Of a DNA stretch of 64,000 nucleotides, positions 7,316-15,819 are shown in pieces. How positions within the stretch are numbered: the stretch's first letter is position 1; every line of letters starts with the position of its first letter. The DNA comes from Staphylococcus equorum. GTDB taxonomy: Bacteria > Bacillota > Bacilli > Staphylococcales > Staphylococcaceae. The stretch lies in NCBI RefSeq assembly GCF_001747895.1, contig NZ_LNNB01000018.1, forward strand, positions 1 through 64,000. Reading direction: 5' to 3'. The position numbers were made by a program, and so were the translations under genes. The notes under the pieces are model-generated. The model saw only the letters and a program-made list of their open reading frames with translations. It searched no databases and was not told where the DNA came from.

Positions 7316-8814
7316 TAATTATTACCTTCTTCTACATTATATTTTTGATTATCTTTTGGCTTGATGATAAATGCAGCAATTGTAATTGTTGCGATACCGA
7401 TAAATGTTGCTACTGCACCTGCTGACATTGTACTTGGAATAATACCACCGAAGTAAATGACTAAATAGGAACCCAATCCTACAAACATAGATATTTCTGC
7501 AGCTCTCGCTGGTGCTTTCTTCTTGGCGTATATGGCATGTAGGATAGGGCCTAATGTACCCGCTGCGATGCCTGATATTCCAATCCACATAATGTCGCTC
7601 ATATGTTTTGGAGGTTGTAAGACAAGTAAAAATGATAATAAACCTACAATTGGCACACTAATCTTACTTATTTGAAATGCGATTTTATTGGCTTTTTCAT
7701 CACTAATATTAATTATTTTTCGTTTAACTAAGGATTTTAAGAATATATCATTCGCAAATACTGTAGAAATAGATACAAATAATCCATCTGTTGTCGACAT
7801 CGCTGCAGCTAAAATGACCACGCCGAAAAGTGCTACAATCACTGCAGGAAATGCCCAAATAATATAGTCAAGCAGTGCTAAATCTGATGTTTCAACGCTA
7901 TTACCTAATGCGACACGAGCGAATATACCACCGAATAACACGAGTAGACAAAGCCCCGTGACAATAATATAAGTATTGATCATTTTCCCTAAATCTTTTT
8001 CGTTTTTCAAACCTAATATTTTATTGAATAAATGCGGTGCAGAAGCAAACGCCCACTGTATAACGATTGCACCTAAAACCATGGCGAAAGAGTTGAAATG
8101 TACAGATTCTGGATTAAATACTTTAACTAAGTTTTCATTTTGGTTAGATAAATTATTTGCGATACCAGTAAATGTACTTGTAATACTCCCTTTCCAAAAA
8201 ATAACGATACCTGAGATAAATACACCAAGACCTGCAATGGCCATAATGACAACTTGTATCGCATCAGTATAAATATCTGCAAGTGCACCACCAACGTACA
8301 CGTATAGTACGACAATAACGGCTATAAAGACGAGTCCGCTAAAATAAGACATACCAAGTAAATATTCAAAAATCCTTGCGCCTGCAACAAACTGACTGGC
8401 TATATAAAAAATATTAAAAAGGAGAATAATGCCAGTACCTACGCGCATAATGTCACTATCGTAGAAATCTCCTAACCAATCTGGGAGGGATAAAGATTTT
8501 TGTGTTGTATTTAATTTCCTTACCTTTTTAGCAACCATTAAGACACCCGTGGGCCCACCAATAAACATGGCTAGAAATAACCATAAGTTGTTAAGACCCC
8601 ATTCATATGACCAACCGGGATAGCCTAAAAAGGTGGCTGCACTTAAGTATGTTGCTGCAAATGATAGTCCCAGCACCCTAGGCCCGATATTGCCGCCACC
8701 AGTGGCAAAATCAGCAATATTTTTCATCTTGCGTGAACTCATGTATCCGACAATAACCATGACTATCATAAATAATATGAAGCCTATCCATGTATAAAGA
8801 GAAATTTCATCCAT
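7315..8814 (-). CDS. Sodium:solute symporter (SSS family)
   Basis: 499 residues with about 13 transmembrane helices. The N-terminal GYMSSRKMKNIADF and GGGNIGP segments and the SAATFLGYPGWSYEWG region are typical of SSS-family transporters, which take up organic acids, amino acids, sugars or osmolytes with Na+. Start at 8814 with AAAGGAG upstream. It is co-transcribed behind a flavin-dependent monooxygenase of the NtaA/SoxA group (gap of 25 bases) and ahead of a tautomerase, so it probably imports the compound that the monooxygenase oxidises. The exact substrate cannot be read from sequence. Confidence 0.9.
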   Translation of the reverse strand: MDEISLYTWIGFILFMIVMVIVGYMSSRKMKNIADFATGGGNIGPRVLGLSFAATYLSAATFLGYPGWSYEWGLNNLWLFLAMFIGGPTGVLMVAKKVRKLNTTQKSLSLPDWLGDFYDSDIMRVGTGIILLFNIFYIASQFVAGARIFEYLLGMSYFSGLVFIAVIVVLYVYVGGALADIYTDAIQVVIMAIAGLGVFISGIVIFWKGSITSTFTGIANNLSNQNENLVKVFNPESVHFNSFAMVLGAIVIQWAFASAPHLFNKILGLKNEKDLGKMINTYIIVTGLCLLVLFGGIFARVALGNSVETSDLALLDYIIWAFPAVIVALFGVVILAAAMSTTDGLFVSISTVFANDIFLKSLVKRKIINISDEKANKIAFQISKISVPIVGLLSFLLVLQPPKHMSDIMWIGISGIAAGTLGPILHAIYAKKKAPARAAEISMFVGLGSYLVIYFGGIIPSTMSAGAVATFIGIATITIAAFIIKPKDNQKYNVEEGNN

Positions 8815-8839
8815 TGTTCTTTACTCCTTTATTATTAAT

Positions 8840-10219
8840 TTATATAAGAGTATTCGCTGCACTCTTGTTTTTTGCTGGATGATTTTCCTTTATTGTTTTT
8901 TGATCTTTACCGAACATATTTTCACGAAGTGTTGTGCCTTCGTATTCTGTTCTATATAGACCTCTTTTTTGTAATTCAGGGATAACATGATCAACAAATT
9001 CTTCAAATGTACCAGGTGAATAACTTTGAGCGATATTAAACCCAGATGCCCCACCTTCAACTGCCCATGCTTCAAATTTATCAGCGACTTGCTCTTTCGT
9101 TCCAATAAATTTAGCTGTGCCATTGCCTAAACCATGATTTTTCACAGCTTCTCTGAGTGTCCATTTATGGTGTGGGTCTTTGGTATACATATTCAGATTG
9201 CCTTGCATCGCTTCCGTCTCAATATCTTCTATATACTGGTCCGGGTCATACTCTGAAAAATCAATGCCTGTATGTCCACTTAACAATGATGCGGAACCTT
9301 CATAGCTGATATGTTCTGTTAATGCTTCATATTTTTGATAGGCTTCTTCTTCTGTTTCTCCGATAATTGGGAGTACCATAGGAAACACTAAAATATCATC
9401 CTTACTTCTGCCATGCTGTTCAGCTCTTGTGTGTATATCATCTACATAGCTTTTCAATGATTCTACTGAGGTATGTTTCGTGAACACCGCTTCTGCATGT
9501 TTCGCAGCAAACGTTTTACCTTTTTCTGAAGCGCCAGCTTGAAATAATACAGGTGTTCTTTGCGGTGATGGTTCCACTATATGTGGTCCAGGCACACTAA
9601 AGAATTCACCTTCATGGTTAATTTCATGCACTTTATCAGGATCTGCGTATGTATCAGTCTCTTTATCATTAACTACAGAGCCGTCTTCCCAGCTGTCTTC
9701 CCAAAGTTTATAAACAACTTGGAGAAATTCATCTGCTCTGTTGTATCTTAAATCTTTTGGTAACCGTTCTTTCAGTCCTAAGTTAATCGCTTCACTTTCT
9801 AAATAAGACGTGACAACATTCCAACCTAAACGACCATTAGTTAAATGATCTAATGTAGATAATTGTCTAGCTAAACTATACGGTTGTGCATATGTAGTAG
9901 AGATTGTTGGGGCAAAACCAATATGTTTTGTGACTGCAGCCATAGCAGAAATAATCGGTATAGGATCGTGCGCAGGTAGTTGGACTGCATGCTTAATTGC
10001 AGCATCACTCGATTGATTATAAACGCTATATGTTCCTAAAACGTCTGCAATAAATATAGAATCAAACTTACCTTTCTCTAATGTCTGCGCGATATTGATC
10101 CAGTAATCTAATTGATTGTGATGTGCACCTTGATCTTTGTCATGTTTCCATAAACCAGATGAATGTGGGGATGGTGAATTTTGAACAAATCCATTAAAAT
10201 GTAACTGCTTTTTCGGCAT
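8840..10219 (-). CDS. Flavin-dependent monooxygenase, NtaA/SnaA/DszA family
   Basis: 459 residues, MPKKQLHFNGFVQNSPSPHSSGLWKH at the start, with AGGAGG upstream. This luciferase-like TIM-barrel group uses FMNH2 and oxygen on chelators, sulfur compounds or related substrates. Recognisable segments are LEKGKFDSIFIADVLGTY, PIPIISAMAAVTKHIGFAPT, RLGWNVVTS and PVLFQAGASEKGK, in the usual order, with the C-terminal AVEGGASGFNI(A) region. First gene of the monooxygenase-symporter-accessory-tautomerase operon. A flavin reductase partner is not in the window. The substrate is unknown; scavenging of carbon or sulfur from an organic compound is inference. Confidence 0.9.
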   Translation of the reverse strand: MPKKQLHFNGFVQNSPSPHSSGLWKHDKDQGAHHNQLDYWINIAQTLEKGKFDSIFIADVLGTYSVYNQSSDAAIKHAVQLPAHDPIPIISAMAAVTKHIGFAPTISTTYAQPYSLARQLSTLDHLTNGRLGWNVVTSYLESEAINLGLKERLPKDLRYNRADEFLQVVYKLWEDSWEDGSVVNDKETDTYADPDKVHEINHEGEFFSVPGPHIVEPSPQRTPVLFQAGASEKGKTFAAKHAEAVFTKHTSVESLKSYVDDIHTRAEQHGRSKDDILVFPMVLPIIGETEEEAYQKYEALTEHISYEGSASLLSGHTGIDFSEYDPDQYIEDIETEAMQGNLNMYTKDPHHKWTLREAVKNHGLGNGTAKFIGTKEQVADKFEAWAVEGGASGFNIAQSYSPGTFEEFVDHVIPELQKRGLYRTEYEGTTLRENMFGKDQKTIKENHPAKNKSAANTLI

Positions 10220-10630
10220 ATGTTTTTCCTCCTAAATGTAGTTTCGTTGTGCTTAATAGTGACTGTTGAGGAAATTTTAAAATTTAATTTAATATTTTTT
10301 GAATTACTTTACTCATTTCCTAAGATGAAAATTCTCAATATATAGAATTTTCAGATAATATCTATGCTAGTTAATATAGCGAATATTACATACTTCGTCA
10401 ACACCAAAACAGTAATTGATATAAGAATAGTCGGATTAAATCGGTAAAATGTTTTTGTTCATTTTTAGGAAATCAAAATTTATCGACATTTGTGTTTGCT
10501 ACTTACAATGGTATAAAATATAAAAGAGATTATTAAGTCACATATATAAGAATCATGAACAATTGGACGCAATTAGTACGGATATTCACAAATTATTAGA
10601 TTTAAAAATAGAAAGGATACGTATTGAATA
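10220..10630. other. Divergent intergenic region, about 410 bases
   Basis: Contains the promoters of the monooxygenase operon (minus) and the dioxygenase gene (plus). A TATAAA-like -10 box is visible near 10512 for the plus side. No riboswitch or coding signal is recognised. Confidence 0.5.
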
Positions 10631-11395
10631 ATGAATAAATTACAAAAAGATGGTTATTCAAGATATGATTTAATGAAAAGTTTAAATTATGAGGGTATTG
10701 AACAGGATTATAATGAAATTTTAGCGTACTTTGCTGATCTGCCCGAAGATGATTATGCCCCTAACCTTAATAGATATAGAAGATACTCTCGAGCAATCGT
10801 TTTACCTGGCACAGAAGATGTTTTTTGGCTTCCTACAATTGAAAGAAATGGCGTTGATTATTCTGCGTATTTTCAAGGGAAGTTTAATCCAGAACATTCC
10901 GGCTCATATAGAGAATTCCACTCTATTGATGAAAATATAAGAAGTAATAAATTGTTAAACGCTATTATTATAGCCAATTATCATGAAACGTTTTGGAACG
11001 AAGAAGATAAAATCTTACCGATTCATGTGGGTGTGCATTTCGTTAAATTGTATGTAGAAAATGACGGAGATAAAGCTGTTTCCTCACCGAACTGCTTGCA
11101 CCAAGACGGAGAGCCATTTACTTTTGCTCATTTAATTGAAAGAAAGAATATTGTTGGTGGAACGAATGCTATCGCTGTGCCGGAAGCTGCTGGGAGTAAT
11201 CCGGAAGATACAGATGAAAGCAATATAATAGAAGTTTTTGAAATGGAGAACCCTTTAGAATCCTATGGCGTTTACGATCCTAATGTCAGTCATTATGTAA
11301 GTCCAGTTGAAAAAGGTTCAGAACAAGGTACAGGTCTTAGATCTGTCATATTAATTGATTACCAACAAACAGTTGTTGCAGATGTCGATGAATAA
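10631..11395 (+). CDS. 2OG-Fe(II) dioxygenase family protein (PF10014-like)
   Basis: 254 residues. The core resembles the 2OG-Fe dioxygenase family that includes the Bacillus L-isoleucine 4-hydroxylase: RYRRYSRAI near residue 47, a YREFHSIDENI segment, and the iron-binding HxD in CLHQDGEPFTFAHLIER (~residue 158), followed by NIVGGTNAIAV and PLESYGVYD. The distal iron histidine is probably HYVSPVEKGS and the 2-oxoglutarate arginine lies in GLRSVILIDY. Members hydroxylate free amino acids; the substrate here is unknown. Ribosome site GAAAGG is weak and 12 bases away. Monocistronic, with a strong terminator directly after. Confidence 0.85.
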   Translation: MNKLQKDGYSRYDLMKSLNYEGIEQDYNEILAYFADLPEDDYAPNLNRYRRYSRAIVLPGTEDVFWLPTIERNGVDYSAYFQGKFNPEHSGSYREFHSIDENIRSNKLLNAIIIANYHETFWNEEDKILPIHVGVHFVKLYVENDGDKAVSSPNCLHQDGEPFTFAHLIERKNIVGGTNAIAVPEAAGSNPEDTDESNIIEVFEMENPLESYGVYDPNVSHYVSPVEKGSEQGTGLRSVILIDYQQTVVADVDE

Positions 11396-11398
11396 TAT

Positions 11399-11434
11399 AA
11401 ACCCCCTACTTTTATAAAAGTAGGGGGTTTATTT
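11399..11434. terminator. Bidirectional terminator between convergent genes
   Basis: AAACCCCCTACTTTT pairs with AAAAGTAGGGGGTTT over a very short loop and is flanked by T runs. It serves the dioxygenase gene and probably the converging symporter. Confidence 0.9.
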
Positions 11435-11467
11435 ATGCTAAATCTTATTTTTAATAAAGTGAATACT

Positions 11468-12886
11468 TTAAGCTGTCGCGTAATCTTTTTTACCAAAGCA
11501 TGTTACAAGTAATAACATAATTGTTGAAAGTGGTAATCCAATTAAGATTGGATGCAGACCAAACGGATGACCAAGTATTTGCCATATTACTGCTGAGCCA
11601 AGTCCACTCCACATTGCAACATTACCTGCAAGTTTGGTAGGTTTTTTCCAAAACAGACCGAAAATCACTGGTGCAAGCAAGCCTGATACTGTCATCGCAG
11701 TGCCTGTTACCATAAGATTTACTAATTCTGGAATCATAAGTGCCAATACTAAAGAAATCACAGCTACGATCAATACTGAAAGTTTACTATATAACAGCAT
11801 TTTATTCTGATTATGACTTTTCACATTTGGTTTTATAATATCATTAGCTATAGATGAAGAACCTGCAATAAAGAAGGAATCCGCACTAGATATGACTGCT
11901 GCTAATAATACTATAATCATTATGAGTACTAATGGAAATGGAAACACATTTTGGATGACATTATAATAAACTAATGGTGTTTCTGTTATATCTATATTCA
12001 AACCAAACTTAGCATAGACACCAATAAATACTGTCATTGCACCTAACGCTACCGCAATAATCATCGAAATGCCGTAACCATTTCTTGCAGTTTTCAAGTC
12101 TTTAGCTGCCCAAATACGTTGCCACACATCTTGTCTGATAAATTGATAAAAAGCTAATGTTAACAGATAGATTAAAATTTCATTTGGTGTGATATTAAGG
12201 AAGTTCAACATATCATTTTGGTTTTGACTACTCGCATTCGCTTTAATTTCGCTCCAATTACCCGAGTAGAATATAACCACAAAGAATAGTACTATGATAC
12301 CAATCGTAAGCATCGTCCCTTGAACAACGTCTTGCCAAATCACAGCCTTTAAACCGCCTAGGTATGTTTTTATAGTCAGTAAGATACATCCTATAATAAT
12401 ACCCGCTGTCATATTTAACCCTATTGTTAAATTCAAAATAGAAGCAATCGCGACAAATTGCATACCTGTCATCGCACAATAAGCAAATAAGAAACTGATA
12501 ACAGTAGGAATACGTGCTGATTCGCCATAACGAAGCGCAGTATAATCACCGATTGTCACCATATTATGCTTTTCACCTAGTAATCTAATACGTTTTAATA
12601 AAAAGAATGCAAGTACAATAACAGCAACCATCATAGTTATATGAATCCACTGTTGTCCCATACCTAATGTATAGCCGTTTTCCATATAACCTAACAGTGT
12701 CGCGCCGCCTACGCCTGTACTCACAAATGTTAAAATCAGTGGCCATAGTGTTACCGTTCTGCTTGCCATATTATAGTCATCATAAGTTTTAATTTTTCGT
12801 TGTATGTATACAGACATTAGTAATAGAAAAATAAAATAAATAATGATCGTAAATCCTAAAATTAATTGTTCGCTACTATTAAACAC
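11468..12886 (-). CDS. Sodium:solute symporter (SSS family), second copy
   Basis: 472 residues with ~13 helices. Typical SSS segments are VSTGVGGATLLGYMENGYTLG (cut here for length; ~residue 55), a helix pair with TIGDYTALRYG, and SSADSFFIAGSSSIANDI in the sodium-site region. It differs clearly from the symporter at 7315-8814 and lacks a coupled small accessory ORF. Stand-alone gene, convergent with the dioxygenase gene and divergent from bioB. Substrate unknown; proline/pantothenate-type organic solutes are typical of the family. Confidence 0.88.
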   Translation of the reverse strand: MFNSSEQLILGFTIIIYFIFLLLMSVYIQRKIKTYDDYNMASRTVTLWPLILTFVSTGVGGATLLGYMENGYTLGMGQQWIHITMMVAVIVLAFFLLKRIRLLGEKHNMVTIGDYTALRYGESARIPTVISFLFAYCAMTGMQFVAIASILNLTIGLNMTAGIIIGCILLTIKTYLGGLKAVIWQDVVQGTMLTIGIIVLFFVVIFYSGNWSEIKANASSQNQNDMLNFLNITPNEILIYLLTLAFYQFIRQDVWQRIWAAKDLKTARNGYGISMIIAVALGAMTVFIGVYAKFGLNIDITETPLVYYNVIQNVFPFPLVLIMIIVLLAAVISSADSFFIAGSSSIANDIIKPNVKSHNQNKMLLYSKLSVLIVAVISLVLALMIPELVNLMVTGTAMTVSGLLAPVIFGLFWKKPTKLAGNVAMWSGLGSAVIWQILGHPFGLHPILIGLPLSTIMLLLVTCFGKKDYATA

Positions 12887-13052
12887 TACATTATCCCCTC
12901 GTAAATATATTTTTCACAATGCCTTTAGTTTATCGTGACTCCTTACATGAATCAAACTAAATTTTTAGTTTTTGTTGATGTCATTAGACTTCCTTAAACA
13001 GTTGAATATAAAACGTTATTCCCTCATCAGAATTTTAAGCTAGCTCGAAGTT

Positions 13053-13085
13053 AATGTAAACCAATTGTTTATTTAGGTTTACATT
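13053..13085. promoter_or_regulatory. BirA operator upstream of bioB
   Basis: Perfect inverted repeat: AATGTAAACC and GGTTTACATT separated by 13 bases. This matches the known Firmicutes BirA box (TGTAAAC...GTTTACA). The right arm contains TTTACA, usable as a -35 box with TATTAT 18 bases further, so bound BirA-biotinyl-AMP would block the promoter. It predicts repression of bioB when biotin is plentiful. Confidence 0.9.
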
Positions 13086-13152
13086 TGTATAGAAATAGCC
13101 TTATTATAAAAAGGAGAAACTATTAAATCCTAATTAAATGAGGAGAATTAAT

Positions 13153-14136
13153 ATGAAATTAGCTGAAAACATTTTACAAGGGGAAACATTAACTAAAGAT
13201 ACATTGCTAAAAATTTATGAAGATCCTAACGTAGACACATTAGATTTATTAAACGAAGCTTATATATTAAGAAAACACTATTACGGCAAAAAAGTTAAAT
13301 TAAACATGATTTTAAACGCAAAAAGTGGCATTTGTCCTGAAGATTGTGGTTATTGTGGTCAATCTAGGGATATGAAGCAAAAACAGCGGTATAGTTTAGT
13401 ACCAGAAGAACAAATTGTTAGTGGTGCCAAAGTAGCGCATGAAAACAATATAGGCACTTATTGTATTGTTATGAGCGGCAGAGGTCCAAGTAATAAAGAA
13501 ATTGACCATATAAGTAGAACTGTAGAAGAAATAAAATCAAATCATCCTCAGTTGAAAGTATGTGCGTGTCTTGGGTTAACCAATGAGGAACAAGCTAAAA
13601 AACTCAAAGCAGCTGGTGTTGATAGATATAACCATAATATAAATACGAGCGAAAACTATCACGAAGCAGTTGTAACCACACATACTTATAAGGATAGAAC
13701 CAATACTTTAGAAATTATGAAAGCAAACAATATTTCACCATGTTCTGGTGTCATTTGTGGTATGGGAGAATCAAATCAGGATATTATTGATATGGCGTTT
13801 GCCTTAAAAGAAATCGATGCCGATAGTATTCCTATTAATTTTTTACATCCCATTCAAGGCACAAAGTTCGGGGAAATGGATGAATTGACTCCTATAAAAT
13901 GCTTAAGACTTATCGCCTTATTTAGACTCGTTAATCCATCTAAAGAAATTAGAATTGCTGGCGGTAGAGAGGTTAATTTACGGTCACTACAACCTTTAGC
14001 TTTGAAAGCTGCAAATTCAATATTTGTAGGAGACTATTTAATTACTGGAGGACAGCCTAATCAATTAGACTATAAAATGATTCAAGATTTAGGTTTTGAA
14101 ATTGACTTTGGATACAATGAATTGAAAGGAAATTAG
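13153..14136 (+). CDS. bioB: Biotin synthase
   Basis: 327 residues. Radical-SAM enzyme that inserts sulfur into dethiobiotin to make biotin. The CxxxCxxC cluster is CPEDCGYC (~residue 58), with preceding [11 protein letters not shown] typical of BioB. The segments [23 protein letters not shown] and [10 protein letters not shown] are also diagnostic, and [11 protein letters not shown] near the C-terminus supplies the second Fe-S cluster arginine. I start at 13153 because GAGGAG lies 7 bases upstream; an earlier in-frame ATG at 13138 sits inside the ribosome site. The gene stands alone here, so other biotin genes must lie elsewhere, and a BirA operator precedes it. Confidence 0.95.
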   Translation: MKLAENILQGETLTKDTLLKIYEDPNVDTLDLLNEAYILRKHYYGKKVKLNMILNAKSGICPEDCGYCGQSRDMKQKQRYSLVPEEQIVSGAKVAHENNIGTYCIVMSGRGPSNKEIDHISRTVEEIKSNHPQLKVCACLGLTNEEQAKKLKAAGVDRYNHNINTSENYHEAVVTTHTYKDRTNTLEIMKANNISPCSGVICGMGESNQDIIDMAFALKEIDADSIPINFLHPIQGTKFGEMDELTPIKCLRLIALFRLVNPSKEIRIAGGREVNLRSLQPLALKAANSIFVGDYLITGGQPNQLDYKMIQDLGFEIDFGYNELKGN

Positions 14137-14153
14137 AAATAAAACTGCTATTA

Positions 14154-14399
14154 ATGCTATGCTTTGGTCTATCTTTTGGTGGTGCAAGAATCATATTCAG
14201 AAAAATAATCGTAACAGCATACGCGAGTCACACTGTAAAAAGCGTTTATTCCCTGGGAAATGCATTCGGCCTACCCATTCTTTCTGTTTGTATTTACCTA
14301 GGTATGTTGAATTTAAATTTTGTTTGGTTACCCTCATTCATTTTATTAACTATATTACTTATTTTACTTAAAACGCAATACAAAAAAGGCGCTCTGTAG
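14154..14399 (+). pseudogene. C-terminal fragment of a multi-helix transporter
   Basis: 81-residue frame with two or three hydrophobic helices (VYSLGNAFGLPILSVCIYLG and FVWLPSFILLTILLILL) and a basic tail, like the last helices of an MFS or related transporter. There is no plausible ribosome site and no N-terminal portion. It follows bioB by only 17 bases, so it is probably the 3' remnant of a former bioB-linked gene, possibly a transporter. Identity uncertain. Confidence 0.5.
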
Positions 14400-14407
14400 A
14401 TGAAAAC

Positions 14408-14469
14408 TCAAATAGTTAAATTATAAAATTTATTACATGAATAAGAGATCCTCAGATTTAACTATTTGG
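14408..14469. repeat. Inverted repeat with long loop
   Basis: CAAATAGTTAAAT and ATTTAACTATTTG pair over a ~36-base AT-rich loop between the transporter fragment and the next gene. It may act as a terminator or mark an old insertion; no T run decides this. Confidence 0.4.
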
Positions 14470-14515
14470 GATTAATTTTAGGCAAAGCTAACTTTATATT
14501 TTCATAAGTGCGCAA

Positions 14516-15325
14516 TTACCTATCTTCTCTTTTAAGTATAAAATTCTTCACAAATTTATATTTTTTCTGGTCGTATTTCGCGTATGAGTAACTTAGCACA
14601 CTAAATGCAGCGGCGCCTAGTAAATTCACAAATAAATCTTTCATTGTGTCATGTATACCAACGTCAAGATATCCATCATTAACAACATTTTCAACACGAT
14701 TGCCCGACGCATCTCTACTCTCTATAACGGTTTTCTCAATATTATCAATGTGGTGTACAGTATTGTGCTCATTAGCCATCGTTGCACTATTCACTTTTTG
14801 AACAACATGGTCTTTTTGCATATCCATACCCATACTCTGGTCAACAGTATATTCAAAAAACTCCCACATCACACCAATCGTCATAGAAAAACAAAATGTA
14901 ACGATTGCAAGAAACAATGGATTTAAATTGATTCCTTTCACATTTTTATTAAGTAAAAATACTAGTGAAAATCCAATACCTGCAGCTAAAAATCCATTAA
15001 TCGAATGAAGCATTGTGTCCCATAACCTGAAATAACTGTAAAAATCTCCAAGTTCACCTAAAATCGTGGAACTAAAAATAAACAGTATAATAATAAATTC
15101 AAGCAAGTTAGGAATTTCAATTTTTAATAAGCGTTCAGTAAGTTGTGGAATGGTAAATAGCACAAGCGTCAAGACAAGAGTGAAAATGACATCCCATCTA
15201 TGGATAAATATCATTTCATTCATAAGATTTAAAATAACAATTAAGCGTAAAATGACATATATAGTGATTACTTTTTTATTTGCCGTTTTCGTGCTACTCG
15301 TAAATATCTTTTTAAAACGATTCAT
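14516..15325 (-). CDS. Multi-helix membrane protein of unknown function
   Basis: 269 residues from the ATG at 15325 (MNRFKKIF); an upstream ATG at 15334 is directly adjacent to GGAG and too close. About seven hydrophobic helices, with conserved-looking WDTMLHSINGFLAAGIGF (residue ~105) and GVMWEFFEYTVDQSMGMDMQ (~155) segments, then a ~60-residue polar loop before a final helix. The WD..LH...GF and MWEFFEY motifs recall DUF2238/YjdF-type integral membrane proteins, but I am not sure of the family. Monocistronic on the minus strand. No function is proposed. Confidence 0.75.
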   Translation of the reverse strand: MNRFKKIFTSSTKTANKKVITIYVILRLIVILNLMNEMIFIHRWDVIFTLVLTLVLFTIPQLTERLLKIEIPNLLEFIIILFIFSSTILGELGDFYSYFRLWDTMLHSINGFLAAGIGFSLVFLLNKNVKGINLNPLFLAIVTFCFSMTIGVMWEFFEYTVDQSMGMDMQKDHVVQKVNSATMANEHNTVHHIDNIEKTVIESRDASGNRVENVVNDGYLDVGIHDTMKDLFVNLLGAAAFSVLSYSYAKYDQKKYKFVKNFILKREDR

Positions 15326-15334
15326 AGACAACAT

Positions 15335-15804
15335 TCTCCAATACTTATAGCGTATAACTTACAACCAATGAAATGATATATAAGGAGGATTTTTCATCAC
15401 TGTTTTCTCCAATTATATAAATCCTTTTTATCTTCATATCCATAGCTTTGACATCATAATACTTATGTTATTTCTTAGCAAGATTATGTGCCTTTAAAAT
15501 ATTTAACACAGTAGCTGTTAATAAAGTTATCGAGTTTCTTAAACTATAACATTACAAGGGACATAGAAACGAATACGCAAACCTGTTAAATGAATATAAT
15601 AACATTCTAAGCGAATTATTTTTAGCGTCATGTTTGATGTATTTCTACATATAAGATACTAAAACTTGAACTATAATCAATAAGAGTATAGTATTCCATT
15701 TATGAATTTTCAAAAAAGCACTTAATTTCCTTTTATTAATATTTGAATGCACATTACATGAAAATAATATATAACAGCGATAAATACTTTTAATCACAAG
15801 CAAT
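15335..15804. other. Intergenic region, about 470 bases, promoter zone of the glycosyltransferase
   Basis: AT-rich; TTGAAC and TATAGT near 15668-15695 could be a promoter with a short 15-base spacer. No coding signal, riboswitch or strong hairpin seen. Confidence 0.4.
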
Positions 15805-15819
15805 ATGGAGGCGATTATA

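Noticed and set aside
14159-14371. 70-residue plus-strand frame
   Set aside because: Different frame of the transporter remnant; Cys/Arg/His-rich and not protein-like.
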